A stretch of 64,000 bases of DNA from Azospirillum ramasamyi (GTDB taxonomy: Bacteria; Pseudomonadota; Alphaproteobacteria; Azospirillales; Azospirillaceae), in the NCBI RefSeq assembly GCF_003233655.1, contig NZ_CP029830.1:422501-486500 (forward strand), written 5' to 3'. The notes under the pieces were generated by a model that was given only the letters and a program-made list of their open reading frames with translations, made no database searches and was not told where the DNA came from. The translations under genes were made by a program, and so were the position numbers. How positions within the stretch are numbered: position 1 is the stretch's first letter; each line of letters starts with the position of its first letter. Positions 1 through 12,790 of this stretch are shown here, one piece after another.

Positions 1-2004
1 GGCGCCGGTGTAGGCGATCACCACCTGGGCGTTCGGGCCCGGCTTGCGCAGCCAATAGGCGCCATCGACGATGTCGCGGGCCAAATCCTCGTCCATCGTC
101 CGGGTCGGCTGTTCCAGCGCGCGGGAGGACAGGCGCAGATAGACCGAGCCGCCGGTCTCGTCGCGCAGCCAGTTGCGCTCGCCGGGCGTCCCCTCCCCAT
201 CCCGCTGCATGTAGTCGAAGGCCCAGCGCATCACCACCGCGAGCTCGTCGGCGAAGGCGGGTTCGAAATAGGCCAAGCCATCCTGCGCCATGCCGACCAG
301 CGGGGTGGCGATGGATTGGTGCGCCCCGCCCTCCGGCGCCAGCGTGACGCCGGACGGGGTCGCCACCAGCATGAAGCGGGCATCCTGGTAGCAGGCGTAG
401 TTCAGCTGATCGGCGCCGCGCATGATGAAGGGGTCGTAGACGGTGCCGATCGGCAGCAGCCGCTCCCCGAACAGGCTGTGCGACAGACCGAGAGCCGACA
501 GCAGGATGAACAGGTTGGACTCGGCGATACCCAGTTCCAGATGCTGGCCCTTCGGCGAGAAATCCCAGCTGTAGGTGGAGGGGATGCGTTCCTTCTTGAA
601 CAGGTCGGCCATCTCGCTCTTGGCGAACAGGCCGCGCCGGTTCACCCAGGCGCCGAGGTTGGTGGACACCGTGACGTCCGGCGCGGTGGTGACGATGCGT
701 TCGGCCAGCGCCGAGCGTTCGCGCCCGATCTCGTTCAGGATCAGGCCGAAGGCCGCCTGGGTCGACAGGCTCTTCTGCGTCGGCGCCTGCAAAGCGGCGG
801 GCACGGCGACGGCCGGCGCCTCGTAGCGGCGGCGTCCCTTCTGCGCGAAGGGAACGCGGCGCAGGAACTCCTCCAGCGCCGCTTCCGGCAGGGAGAGCCC
901 CTCGAAGCGGTCCCATTCGTGACCGGGGCGGACCTTGTTGGCGGCACGGAATCCGTCCATCTGCTCGCGCGTCAGCAGGCCGGAATGATTGTCCTTGTGG
1001 CCGGCCAGCGGCAGGCCGAAGCCCTTCACCGTATAGGCGATGAAGCAGACCGGCCGGTCATGGCTGCGCGCCCGGACGAAGGCGTCCAGCAGCGACGGCA
1101 GGTCATGGCCGCCGAGATTGCCCATCAGGCGGGCCAGTTCCTCGTCGCTGCGGCGTTCGATCAGGCGGGAGACGTCGCCCTGGTCGCCCAGATCATCCAT
1201 CAGGCGGCGGCGCCACGCCGCGCCGCCCTGGTAGGTCAGGGCCGAATAGAGCTGGTTCGGGCAGCTGTCGATCCACCGGCGCAGGCGCTCGCCGCCCGGC
1301 TCCTTGAACGCCTCCTGCATCAGGGTGCCGTATTTCAGGATCACCACGTCCCAGCCGAAGGCGCGGAAGATGTTCTCCAGCCGCTCCCACAGCCCTTCGC
1401 GGATCACCGCGTCCAGGCTCTGGCGGTTGTAGTCGACGATCCACCAGGTGTTGCGCAGGCCGTGCTTCCACCCCTCCTGCAGGGCTTCGAAGATGTTGCC
1501 CTCGTCCATCTCGGCATCGCCGACCAGCGAGACCATGCGGCCCTCCGGCAGCCCGGCGGCCCAGCCCTTGGCCTTCAGGTAATCCTGCACCAGCGAGGCG
1601 AAGAGGGTCTGCGCCACGCCCAGCCCGACCGAGCCGGTGGAGAAATCGACGTCGTCCACGTCCTTGGTGCGGGAGGGGTAGGACTGGGCGCCCTTGTAGC
1701 CGCGGAAATTCTCAAGCTTCTCCCGCGTCTGGTTGCCCAGCAGATACTGGATGGCGTGGAAAATCGGGCTGGCATGGGGCTTGACCGCCACCCGGTCCTC
1801 CGGCCGCAGGGCCGAGAAATAGAGCGCCGTCATGATGGTGGACAGCGAGGCGCTGGAGGCCTGATGGCCGCCGATCTTCAGCCCGTCCAGGTTGGGGCGG
1901 ACATGGTTGGCGTTGTGGATGGTCCAGGAGGCGAGCCAGAGAACCTTGCGCTCCAGCTCGGCCAGGCAGGCGAGATCGGCGGAGGACGGCTGGATCGCGG
2001 TCAT
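1..2004 (-). CDS. Homodimeric-type pyruvate/2-oxobutyrate dehydrogenase E1 (AceE/MdeB-like), 3' part off window
   Basis: The thiamine-diphosphate enzyme decarboxylates a 2-oxoacid and passes the acyl group to a lipoyl E2. The visible 668 codons start MTAIQPSSADLACLAELERK and the reading frame runs past the window edge. The ThDP/Mg motif GDAEMDEG is at residues 162-169, followed about 20 residues on by DYNRQSLD. IHNANHVRPNLDG and KPHASPIFHAIQYLLGNQ are typical of the AceE-like homodimeric family (about 800 residues). The ATG at 2004 has GGGAG about 8 nt upstream. A divergent Lrp-type regulator starts 133 bp away. In Pseudomonas, mdeB (an AceE homologue of methionine catabolism) lies beside an Lrp-type regulator, so 2-oxobutyrate is a possible substrate. 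That is inference; pyruvate is equally possible, and transketolase is a likely automatic misnomer. Confidence 0.85.
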   Translation of the reverse strand, partial: MTAIQPSSADLACLAELERKVLWLASWTIHNANHVRPNLDGLKIGGHQASSASLSTIMTALYFSALRPEDRVAVKPHASPIFHAIQYLLGNQTREKLENFRGYKGAQSYPSRTKDVDDVDFSTGSVGLGVAQTLFASLVQDYLKAKGWAAGLPEGRMVSLVGDAEMDEGNIFEALQEGWKHGLRNTWWIVDYNRQSLDAVIREGLWERLENIFRAFGWDVVILKYGTLMQEAFKEPGGERLRRWIDSCPNQLYSALTYQGGAAWRRRLMDDLGDQGDVSRLIERRSDEELARLMGNLGGHDLPSLLDAFVRARSHDRPVCFIAYTVKGFGLPLAGHKDNHSGLLTREQMDGFRAANKVRPGHEWDRFEGLSLPEAALEEFLRRVPFAQKGRRRYEAPAVAVPAALQAPTQKSLSTQAAFGLILNEIGRERSALAERIVTTAPDVTVSTNLGAWVNRRGLFAKSEMADLFKKERIPSTYSWDFSPKGQHLELGIAESNLFILLSALGLSHSLFGERLLPIGTVYDPFIMRGADQLNYACYQDARFMLVATPSGVTLAPEGGAHQSIATPLVGMAQDGLAYFEPAFADELAVVMRWAFDYMQRDGEGTPGERNWLRDETGGSVYLRLSSRALEQPTRTMDEDLARDIVDGAYWLRKPGPNAQVVIAYTGA

Positions 2005-2136
2005 GGGTCTGCTCCCGGATGGAGATTATGGTTGGCCCAGCCTATCATTTGTGATCGGGCAGATGCTTGCAAAGTGGCGTCTCCCGCGGTTCGGCTTTAG
2101 CATCGGATGCCAATTCAGAACAGGGAACGGCAGCTG

Positions 2137-2619
2137 ATGCCAAAGCATCCTCTCGACCGCATCGACCGGAAGATCCTGGCCGCCCTTCAGGAGGATGGCC
2201 GCCTGCCCAACAACGAGCTGGCGGAACGGGTCGGCCTGTCGCCCTCCCCCTGCCTGCGCCGCGTCAAGGCGCTGGAGGAGGCCGGGGTGATCGCCCGCTA
2301 TGTGGCGCTGGTCGACCCGGCCTCCGTCGAACTGCCGGTCAACATCTTCGTCAGCGTCAGCCTGGAACGGCAGGTGGAGGCCCGGCTCGACGGCTTCGAG
2401 GCGGCGGTGATGGCCCGGCCGGAGGTGCTGGAGTGCTACCTGATGACCGGCGACGCCGATTACCTGCTGCGGGTGGTGGTGCCGGATCTCGCCAGCTACG
2501 AGCGCTTCCTGAAGGAGCACCTGACCCGCATCCCCGGCGTCGCCAGCATCCGCTCCAGCTTCGCCTTGAAACAGGTGCGCTACCGCACCGCCCTGCCGCT
2601 GGAGCATCTGGGGGGATAG
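2137..2619 (+). CDS. Lrp/AsnC family transcriptional regulator
   Basis: 160-residue regulator of the feast/famine family. The N-terminal winged helix-turn-helix covers [17 protein letters not shown] to [19 protein letters not shown] (residues 5-55). The C-terminal RAM/ligand-binding domain includes [19 protein letters not shown] (about residues 97-115). The start at 2137 ([12 protein letters not shown]) fits the family N-terminus; an in-frame ATG at 2107 would add ten unusual residues, and AGGGAACGG lies just upstream of 2137. It is divergent from the E1 gene and probably controls it in response to an amino acid, as MdeR does in Pseudomonas. The ligand cannot be read from sequence. Confidence 0.93.
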   Translation: MPKHPLDRIDRKILAALQEDGRLPNNELAERVGLSPSPCLRRVKALEEAGVIARYVALVDPASVELPVNIFVSVSLERQVEARLDGFEAAVMARPEVLECYLMTGDADYLLRVVVPDLASYERFLKEHLTRIPGVASIRSSFALKQVRYRTALPLEHLGG

Positions 2620-3023
2620 GGCGGCAACGCCGCCGTCGATGTCGGTCGGCGGGCCTGTGATGGTGCCGACACATGCCTTGGCGCCTCGGCAGGCATACAA
2701 AAGGACACTCTTGACCGCCGTGCCGTAACGGATCATCAAGGCGCGGTCCGCTCGTCCATGTATACGCATGTATCCGATGGCGGCAGGTCTTATCCTTTCT
2801 TTCGGCTGGTGCGAATGTTGCTTGCGCAGCGCTTCGAAGGCCCAAGACCTGCCATACCCCATCGGTACGGGTTTCGCCATGCCGGACGGCAAGCATTCAT
2901 TAACCGCCCATCACCACAACATGCGAGCGGCCCATCGCCGCGTTCAGCCGACCGCCGGGCCCAGCCGATGAACGGGTCTCTCCGGCGCCGCCGCGCTGAT
3001 TCCTTTTGGAAGGCTGACACAGC
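2620..3023. other. Intergenic region upstream of the NRPS gene
   Basis: About 400 bp with no convincing gene; small ORFs here lack family features. It holds a direct repeat CATGTAT (2758-2764 and 2768-2774) and a GGAAGG (3008-3013) that serves as ribosome binding site for the GTG start at 3024. Promoters for the NRPS gene probably lie here, but no clear -35/-10 pair was recognised. Confidence 0.4.
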
Positions 3024-7142
<4,119 letters not shown>

Positions 7143-7386
7143 ACAGCCGCAGTCGGCAGCAGGAAGAAAAAGCTGGTATTACCATTGAAGTGTACCGGCC
7201 TTTTCTTTCGGTTCTCTTTCCGCCGACGACAATGCGCCGCGCACAGTTACTCCCGCCGATGGTTGTCTCTGCGCGGAAGCGGTGTATAAGGGGGGCCGAG
7301 CGCGGCCTGCCCCCTTCGCGCGCCCGGCCGGGCGCGTAACGCGGAGGCGAATGGCGGCCGTTGGATCGTCACGAAGGAACGCCCCA

Positions 7387-9012
7387 ATGCCCGACGACAT
7401 CGCCTCAGCACGCGGCCTGTTTCCGCTCGCCAAGGACGACACGACCTACCGCAAGCTGACCTCGGACTACGTCTCGGTCGTCGAGTTCGACGGCGAGCAG
7501 ATCCTGAAGGTCGAGCCGGAGGGTCTGCGCCTGCTGGCCGAGGCTGCCTTCTCCGACATCAACCATCTGCTGCGTCCGGGCCATCTGGCCCAGCTCGCCA
7601 AGATCCTCGACGATCCCGAGGCGTCGGCCAACGACCGCTTCGTGGCGCTCGACCTGCTGAAGAACGCCAACATCGCCGCCGCCGGCACCCTGCCGATGTG
7701 CCAGGACACCGGCACCGCCATCATCATGGGCAAGAAGGGCCGCCGCGTCTGGACCAGGGGCGGCGACGAGACCGCGCTGTCCGAAGGCGCCCGCGACGCC
7801 TACCTGAAGCGCAACCTGCGCTACAGCCAGCTGGCGCCGATCTCCATGTATGAGGAGAAGAACACCCGCAACAACCTGCCGGCGCAGATCGACATCTATT
7901 CCGAGGGCGAGGACTATTACAAGTTCCTGTTCATGGCCAAGGGCGGCGGGTCGGCCAACAAGACCTTCCTGCACCAGGCCACGCCGTCGGTGCTGGCGCC
8001 CGACCGGCTGCTGAAGTTCCTGGAAGACAAGATCCGCTATCTCGGCACCTCGGCCTGCCCGCCCTACCACCTCGCCATCGTCATCGGCGGCCTGTCGGCG
8101 GAACAGAACCTGAAGACGGTGAAGCTGGCCTCGGCCCGCTACCTCGACAACCTGCCGACCGAGGGCGGCGAGGACGCGCACGCCTTCCGCGATCTGGCGA
8201 TGGAGGCCGAAGTCCACAAGCTGACCCAGAACATGGGCATCGGCGCCCAGTTCGGCGGCAAGTATTTCTGCCACGACGTCCGCGTCATCCGCCTGCCGCG
8301 CCACGGCGCCTCGATGCCGATCGGCATCGGCGTGTCCTGCTCGGCCGACCGTCAGGCGGTGGGCAAGATCACCAGGGACGGCATCTTCCTGGAGCAGCTG
8401 GAAACCGATCCGGCCCAGTATCTGCCGGAGATCGGCGGGGAACATCTGTCGGACGAGGTCGTGAAGATCGACCTGAACCAGCCGATGGAGCAGATCCGCG
8501 CCACGCTGTCGCAGTACCCGATCCGCACCCGCCTGTCGCTGACCGGCCCGCTGATCGTTGCCCGCGACCTGGCCCACGCCAAGCTGCGCGCCCGCCTGGA
8601 CGCCGGCGAGCCGCTGCCGGACTATTTCAAGAACCACCCGATCTACTACGCCGGCCCGGCCAAGACGCCGGAAGGCTACGCCTCGGGCTCCTTCGGGCCG
8701 ACGACGGCGGGCCGCATGGACAGCTTCGTCGACCAGTTCCAGGCGGCCGGCGGCTCCATGGTCATGCTGGCCAAGGGCAACCGCAGCCCGGAGGTGACGG
8801 CGGCCTGCAAGCAGCATGGCGGCTTCTATCTCGGCTCGATCGGCGGCGCCGCCGCCCGTCTGGCCCAGGACTGCATCAAGAAGGTGGAATGCGTCGAGTA
8901 TCCCGAACTCGGCATGGAAGCCATCTGGCGCATCGAGGTCGAGGATTTCCCGGCCTTCATCATCGTCGACGACAAGGGCAACGACTTCTTCAAGGAGTTG
9001 AAGCTCGCCTGA
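7387..9012 (+). CDS. fumA: Class I (iron-sulfur) fumarate hydratase
   Basis: 541 residues; catalyses fumarate + water to L-malate in the TCA cycle using an oxygen-sensitive [4Fe-4S] cluster. Cys105 ([10 protein letters not shown]), Cys224 (GTSACPPYH) and Cys318 (GVSCSADRQ) fall at the numbers of the cluster ligands in E. coli FumA. The C-terminal beta domain includes [20 protein letters not shown] and a [13 protein letters not shown] loop. An upstream in-frame start at 7282 would add 35 Arg/Pro-rich residues. The ATG at 7387 is better because GAAGGA lies 8 nt before it. The gene is monocistronic, with a strong terminator at 9037-9073. Confidence 0.96.
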   Translation: MPDDIASARGLFPLAKDDTTYRKLTSDYVSVVEFDGEQILKVEPEGLRLLAEAAFSDINHLLRPGHLAQLAKILDDPEASANDRFVALDLLKNANIAAAGTLPMCQDTGTAIIMGKKGRRVWTRGGDETALSEGARDAYLKRNLRYSQLAPISMYEEKNTRNNLPAQIDIYSEGEDYYKFLFMAKGGGSANKTFLHQATPSVLAPDRLLKFLEDKIRYLGTSACPPYHLAIVIGGLSAEQNLKTVKLASARYLDNLPTEGGEDAHAFRDLAMEAEVHKLTQNMGIGAQFGGKYFCHDVRVIRLPRHGASMPIGIGVSCSADRQAVGKITRDGIFLEQLETDPAQYLPEIGGEHLSDEVVKIDLNQPMEQIRATLSQYPIRTRLSLTGPLIVARDLAHAKLRARLDAGEPLPDYFKNHPIYYAGPAKTPEGYASGSFGPTTAGRMDSFVDQFQAAGGSMVMLAKGNRSPEVTAACKQHGGFYLGSIGGAAARLAQDCIKKVECVEYPELGMEAIWRIEVEDFPAFIIVDDKGNDFFKELKLA

Positions 9013-9036
9013 TCCGGGCCTGACCGGTGTGAACAG

Positions 9037-9073
9037 GGGCGCGGCGCCTTGCGAAAGGCCCCGCGCCCTTTTT
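9037..9073 (+). terminator. Rho-independent terminator of the fumarase gene
   Basis: GGGCGCGG-C-GCCTT pairs with AAGGC-C-CCGCGCCC around a GCGA loop, one C/C mismatch, followed directly by TTTTT at 9069-9073. It ends 25-60 bp after the fumarase stop codon. Confidence 0.9.
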
Positions 9074-9159
9074 CCTGCCTGCCCGTTTCCGCTGCCGCCT
9101 TGCCGGACGGCACCGGGGGCGCCTATCTTCAACGCATCGGGATCGGAGGGGGCTTTCCA

Positions 9160-9399
9160 ATGGACGGTGTCTATGACCGGCGCGCACCGAAGCGGAACGT
9201 CACCCTATCGCTGGACGAGGACATCCTCCAGCGCGCGCAGTCCCTTCCCGGCGACCTGTCCGAGCGGGTCGAAATGCTGCTGGCCGACGAGGTGGCGAAG
9301 GCCGACCGTGAACGCCGCCTGGATGCGACGATCAAGGCGCTGAACGACTTCGACGCGAAGAACGGCTCATTCGCCGACGAGCATCTCGATCACCTGTGA
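9160..9399 (+). CDS. ccdA: CcdA-like type II antitoxin
   Basis: 79 residues. The N-terminus RRAPKRNVTLSLDEDILQRA is a ribbon-helix-helix DNA-binding fold typical of CcdA. The C-terminal half (ALNDFDAKNGSFADEHLDHL) is acidic and probably disordered, the part that wraps the toxin. GGAGGGGG precedes the ATG. The stop codon overlaps the toxin start by one base (TGATG), so the two are translationally coupled. It probably neutralises CcdB and represses its own operon by binding upstream. Confidence 0.88.
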   Translation: MDGVYDRRAPKRNVTLSLDEDILQRAQSLPGDLSERVEMLLADEVAKADRERRLDATIKALNDFDAKNGSFADEHLDHL

Positions 9400-9716
9400 T
9401 GGCTCAATTCGATGTGCATAGGAACCCAACCGCAGCGCGCTCGGGCATCCCATATCTTGTGATCGTGCAGTCACAGCGTTTCGACTCATCCGCCCGCAGG
9501 GTCATCGTACCTCTGTTGTTGGCCGACAAAGTTCAGAGCACGGAACCATTCTTGACGCCGCTTTTCGTGATTGAAGGCCATGATGTGATTTTGAATCCTC
9601 TTCAGCTCGCCTCGGTCCGCGCCGAACAGCTCGGCGAGAAAGTCTGTTCCCTCGCCGACGACAGCGACCGCATCATCGCCGCCATCGACCTCCTGATTTC
9701 CCGCGCCTGGGGATGA
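9399..9716 (+). CDS. ccdB: CcdB-like gyrase-poison toxin
   Basis: 105 residues: MAQFDVHRNP, a central RRVIVPLLLAD strand as in CcdB, and a C-terminal helix ending LLISRAWG. In E. coli CcdB the last residues Trp-Gly-Ile contact gyrase; here Trp-Gly is kept and the final Ile is absent. The family traps GyrA-DNA complexes. A GTG at 9396 could also start it, but the ATG overlapping the antitoxin stop is the usual arrangement. It lies chromosomally between housekeeping genes, not on an obvious plasmid. Confidence 0.88.
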   Translation: MAQFDVHRNPTAARSGIPYLVIVQSQRFDSSARRVIVPLLLADKVQSTEPFLTPLFVIEGHDVILNPLQLASVRAEQLGEKVCSLADDSDRIIAAIDLLISRAWG

Positions 9717-9723
9717 GTAACCC

Positions 9724-10404
9724 GTGACACCTGCCCAAATCCAAGACCGCATCCTGTACCGCGACGGGCTGATGCTGATCCTCGACAAGCCCGCCGGGCT
9801 GCCGGTCCATGCCGGTCCCGCCGGCGGGCCGAACCTGGAGCGGCATTTCGATGCGCTGCGCTTCGGCTTTCCCAAACCGCCCGCCCTCGCCCACCGGCTG
9901 GACCGCGACACGTCCGGCTGCCTGATCCTCGGCCGCCATGCCAAGGCGCTGCGCAAGATCGGCATCCTGTTCCAGAACGGCAAGGTCGACAAAACCTATT
10001 GGGCGGTGGTCGCCGGGACGCCGCCGCAGGAGTCCGGGCGGATCGAGCTGCCGCTCGCCAAGGTCTCCAACAAGACCGGCGGCTGGCGCATCGTCGGCTC
10101 GCCCGATGGCCAGACCGCGGTGACCGACTATGTGGTGCGCGGGCAGGCGGACGGGCTGGCCTGGCTGGAGCTGACGCCGCACACCGGCCGCACCCACCAG
10201 ATCCGCGTCCATTGCGCCTCCATCGGCTGCCCGCTGGTCGGCGACCCGCAATACGGCGGGCCGGAGGGCAAGCCGCTGCACCTGCATTCCCGCGCCATCT
10301 CGCTGCCGCTCTACCCGAAGCGCGATCCGGTCGGCGCCGTGGCGCCGGTTCCTCGGCATATGCGGGCGGCGCTGGAGGCTTGCGGCTTCACCGAGGCTTC
10401 ATAG
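9724..10404 (+). CDS. RluA-family RNA pseudouridine synthase
   Basis: 226 residues; isomerises uridine to pseudouridine in rRNA or tRNA. The catalytic motif HRLDRDTSGCLILGR (about residues 58-72) contains the nucleophilic Asp. Further family motifs are LDKPAGLPVHAG, KTYWAVVAG and TPHTGRTHQIRVH. There is no N-terminal S4 domain, so it is of the short RluA type; the RNA target cannot be assigned. It starts with GTG 7 bp after ccdB, so it may be read through from the toxin-antitoxin operon. Confidence 0.92.
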   Translation: MTPAQIQDRILYRDGLMLILDKPAGLPVHAGPAGGPNLERHFDALRFGFPKPPALAHRLDRDTSGCLILGRHAKALRKIGILFQNGKVDKTYWAVVAGTPPQESGRIELPLAKVSNKTGGWRIVGSPDGQTAVTDYVVRGQADGLAWLELTPHTGRTHQIRVHCASIGCPLVGDPQYGGPEGKPLHLHSRAISLPLYPKRDPVGAVAPVPRHMRAALEACGFTEAS

Positions 10405-10440
10405 CGTCACCGTCGGGCATCGCCGCCGAGGCGACACATT

Positions 10441-10473
10441 GGCGAGGCAGGGGCGAGGCAGGGGCGAGGCACA
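10441..10473 (+). repeat. Three tandem 11-bp units before the kinase start
   Basis: GGCGAGGCAGG occurs twice and then as GGCGAGGCACA, ending 3 bp before the ATG of the histidine kinase at 10477. The repeats occupy the ribosome-binding region, so a change in copy number could alter translation. No better Shine-Dalgarno sequence is visible. Confidence 0.85.
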
Positions 10474-10476
10474 GGC

Positions 10477-11952
10477 ATGATATCGACCGGCACCAACACG
10501 GCCCGCTGGATGACCGTGCGCTATGCCCTGGCGCTGACGCTGATCGCGCTCGGCACGGTGGCCGGCTTCGTCATGACCGAAGGGGTGATCGGCCAGCATG
10601 AACGGATGCTGGAGGTCGTCAACGTCTCCGGCCGCCAGCGCATGCTGTCGCAGCGGACCGCCCTTCTGGTCGAGCGGCTGAAGACCGCCAACGATCCGGC
10701 GGTGCGCAGCGACCTCGCCCGCCAGCTGGCCCAGACCACCGACATGTTCGAGGCGGCCCACCGCCGGCTGAGCGGCCGGGCCGGGCCGGAGGAGGGCCGG
10801 CCGCCGGGGCCGCCCGCCGACGGCCTGTTCCATGGCGGGTCCGACCCGCTGGACCGGGTGGTGACCGCGCACATCGCCGCCCTGCGCCGGGTGATCGCCG
10901 CCGCGGCCGCCGGGCAGCCCCCCGACCCGGCCGAAGCGGAGCGCATCACCTCCCAGGCCCTCGGCCCGCTGCTGGAGCGGCTGGAGGAGATGGTCGCCCT
11001 CTACCAGGAGGAGGGCGAGGCCGGATTCCATACCCTGCACCGGCTGGGGCTGGCCGCCCTGCTGATCACCCTGCTGCTCCTGGTGGTGGAGGCGCTGGCG
11101 ATCTTCCGGCCGATGACCCGGCAGGTGCGCCGCCAGCTCACCGAGATCCTGCGCATGGCCGAGACGATCGAACGGGCCAACGCCACGCTGGAACAGCAGG
11201 TGCGCGAGCGCACGGCCGAACTGCACGCCGCCAAATCCGCGGCGGAGCAGGCGCACCTCGCCAAGTCCCGCTTCCTCGCCCATGCCAGCCACGACCTGCA
11301 GCAGCCGCTCCAGGCCATCGGCATGTTCACCGGCCTGCTGGAACGCCAGCCGCAGAGCGCCAAGGCGGCGGTCCTGCTGACCGACCTGAAGGCGGCGCAG
11401 CGCTCGATGCGCGACCTGCTGAACGCGATCCTCGACATCTCCAAGCTGGAATCCGGGGCGGTGACGCCGAAGCCGGCGGACCTGCCGCTCTCCCCGCTGC
11501 TCGACCAGCTTGAGGCGGAGTTCGCCGGGCTGGCGGAGGCCAAGGGCCTGCGTCTGCGTGCCGTCCCGACCGACGCGGTGGTGCGCAGTGACCCGGCCCT
11601 GCTGGAGCGCATCCTCCGCAACCTGATCGCCAACGCCATCCGCTACACCGAGACCGGCGGCGTGCTGGTCGGCTGCCGCACCCGCGGCGACCGGCTGTGG
11701 ATCGAGGTCTACGACACCGGACGCGGCATCGCCGAACCCGACCGCAAGCGCATCTTCCAGGAGTTCGTCCAACTCGACCGCGCCGACCGCGACCGCAGCG
11801 AGGGCATCGGCCTCGGGCTCGCCATCGTCGACCGGCTGGCGCGTCTGCTGGAGCATCCGCTGACGGTGCGCTCGGTGGAGGGACGCGGCACGGTGTTCAC
11901 GGTCGGGGTGCCGTTGGTTCGGGAGATTGTAGCCGCTCCAGCAACGATCTAA
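10477..11952 (+). CDS. Membrane histidine kinase with PilJ-type (nitrate/type IV pili) sensor domain
   Basis: 491 residues. TM1 is about residues 13-34. The periplasmic region begins with VVNVSGRQRMLSQR, the hallmark of the PilJ sensor family (also in NarX-like sensors), and continues to TM2 at about 188-210. A coiled coil (ETIERANATLEQQVRERTAEL) leads to the dimerisation helix with HASHDLQQPLQA, phospho-acceptor His272. N, G1 and G2 boxes are NLIANAIRYTETGG, YDTGRGIAEPD and GIGLGLAIV. There is no HAMP domain and no receiver domain. No response regulator is adjacent, so it is an orphan kinase. The QPLQ form of the H-box is shared with the hybrid kinase at 29133-31640. The signal is unknown. 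Confidence 0.93.
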   Translation: MISTGTNTARWMTVRYALALTLIALGTVAGFVMTEGVIGQHERMLEVVNVSGRQRMLSQRTALLVERLKTANDPAVRSDLARQLAQTTDMFEAAHRRLSGRAGPEEGRPPGPPADGLFHGGSDPLDRVVTAHIAALRRVIAAAAAGQPPDPAEAERITSQALGPLLERLEEMVALYQEEGEAGFHTLHRLGLAALLITLLLLVVEALAIFRPMTRQVRRQLTEILRMAETIERANATLEQQVRERTAELHAAKSAAEQAHLAKSRFLAHASHDLQQPLQAIGMFTGLLERQPQSAKAAVLLTDLKAAQRSMRDLLNAILDISKLESGAVTPKPADLPLSPLLDQLEAEFAGLAEAKGLRLRAVPTDAVVRSDPALLERILRNLIANAIRYTETGGVLVGCRTRGDRLWIEVYDTGRGIAEPDRKRIFQEFVQLDRADRDRSEGIGLGLAIVDRLARLLEHPLTVRSVEGRGTVFTVGVPLVREIVAAPATI

Positions 11953-12045
11953 TGTCATTTCGTCGGATTGTTCCCCAAGCCGTCCGGTGCCAAATTCCCC
12001 TCCAGACAACGGCACACACACCCAACGGCAAGGGAGGGTTCCACC

Positions 12046-12744
12046 ATGATCACCATTCGCCATCGCGACGAGCGCGGGGCCGCCAACATGGGTTGGCTGA
12101 ACAGCAACCACAGCTTCTCGTTCGGCCATTACTTCGATCCCGGCCATATGGGCTTCCGCGCCCTGCGGGTCATCAACGAGGACCGCGTGATCCCCGGCGC
12201 CGGCTTCCCCACCCATGGGCACGCCAATATGGAGATCGTCTCCTACGTGCTGAGCGGCGCGCTGGAGCACAAGGACTCCATCGGCACCGGATCGGTGATC
12301 CGTCCGGGCGAGGTCCAGGTGATGAGCGCCGGCCGCGGCATCCGCCACAGCGAGTACAACGCCTCCGACAGCGAGCCGGTGCATTTCCTCCAGATCTGGA
12401 TCCTGCCGGAGGCCAACAACCTGACCCCCGGCTACCAGCAGGCGGATTTCCCGGCCGGGCAGAAGCAGGGCAGGCTGAAGCTGGTCGGGTCGCGTGACGG
12501 GCGTGACGGCAGCGTCACCATCCACCAGGATGTGGACCTGTACGCCGCGCTGCTGGACGGGGAGGAAAGCGCCACCCTGCCCCTGCGCCCCGGCCGCCAT
12601 GCCTGGGTCCAGGTCGCCCGCGGCCGGGTCCATTTGAACGGCACCCTGCTGAAGGCCGGCGACGGCGCCGCGCTGACGGACGAGGAGGCGGTGACGCTCG
12701 ACCGTGCAGACGATGCCGAGGTGCTCGTCTTCGACCTCGCGTAA
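12046..12744 (+). CDS. Pirin family protein (bicupin)
   Basis: 232 residues. The N-terminal cupin carries FPTHGHANMEIVSYVLSG and later GIRHSEYNAS, which supply the His, His, His, Glu metal set of pirins such as E. coli YhaK/YhhW. The second cupin (about 125-232) lacks such ligands. Some pirins have quercetin 2,3-dioxygenase activity; the physiological role here is unknown. ATG 12046 is chosen over upstream starts because AAGGGAGGG lies 8 nt before it. It shares a bidirectional terminator with the convergent ycjF gene. Confidence 0.93.
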   Translation: MITIRHRDERGAANMGWLNSNHSFSFGHYFDPGHMGFRALRVINEDRVIPGAGFPTHGHANMEIVSYVLSGALEHKDSIGTGSVIRPGEVQVMSAGRGIRHSEYNASDSEPVHFLQIWILPEANNLTPGYQQADFPAGQKQGRLKLVGSRDGRDGSVTIHQDVDLYAALLDGEESATLPLRPGRHAWVQVARGRVHLNGTLLKAGDGAALTDEEAVTLDRADDAEVLVFDLA

Positions 12745-12750
12745 CGAGTC

Positions 12751-12790
12751 ATACAGCCGAGCGTAAGTCAGAACTTACGCTCGGCTGTAT
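12751..12790. terminator. Bidirectional terminator hairpin between pirin and ycjF
   Basis: A perfect 18-bp stem (ATACAGCCGAGCGTAAGT, 12751-12768, with its reverse complement at 12773-12790) and a 4-nt loop CAGA. It lies between two convergent genes and reaches the ycjF stop codon. There is no long T run on either side, so termination may be partial. Confidence 0.85.

Noticed and set aside
316-2100. Long plus-strand ORF (594 codons) opposite the E1 gene
   Set aside because: Antisense frame open because of high GC at third positions; no family motif, while the minus strand has the ThDP motifs.
7405-9132. 575-codon minus-strand ORF opposite fumarase
   Set aside because: Shadow; the plus strand has all three cluster cysteines.
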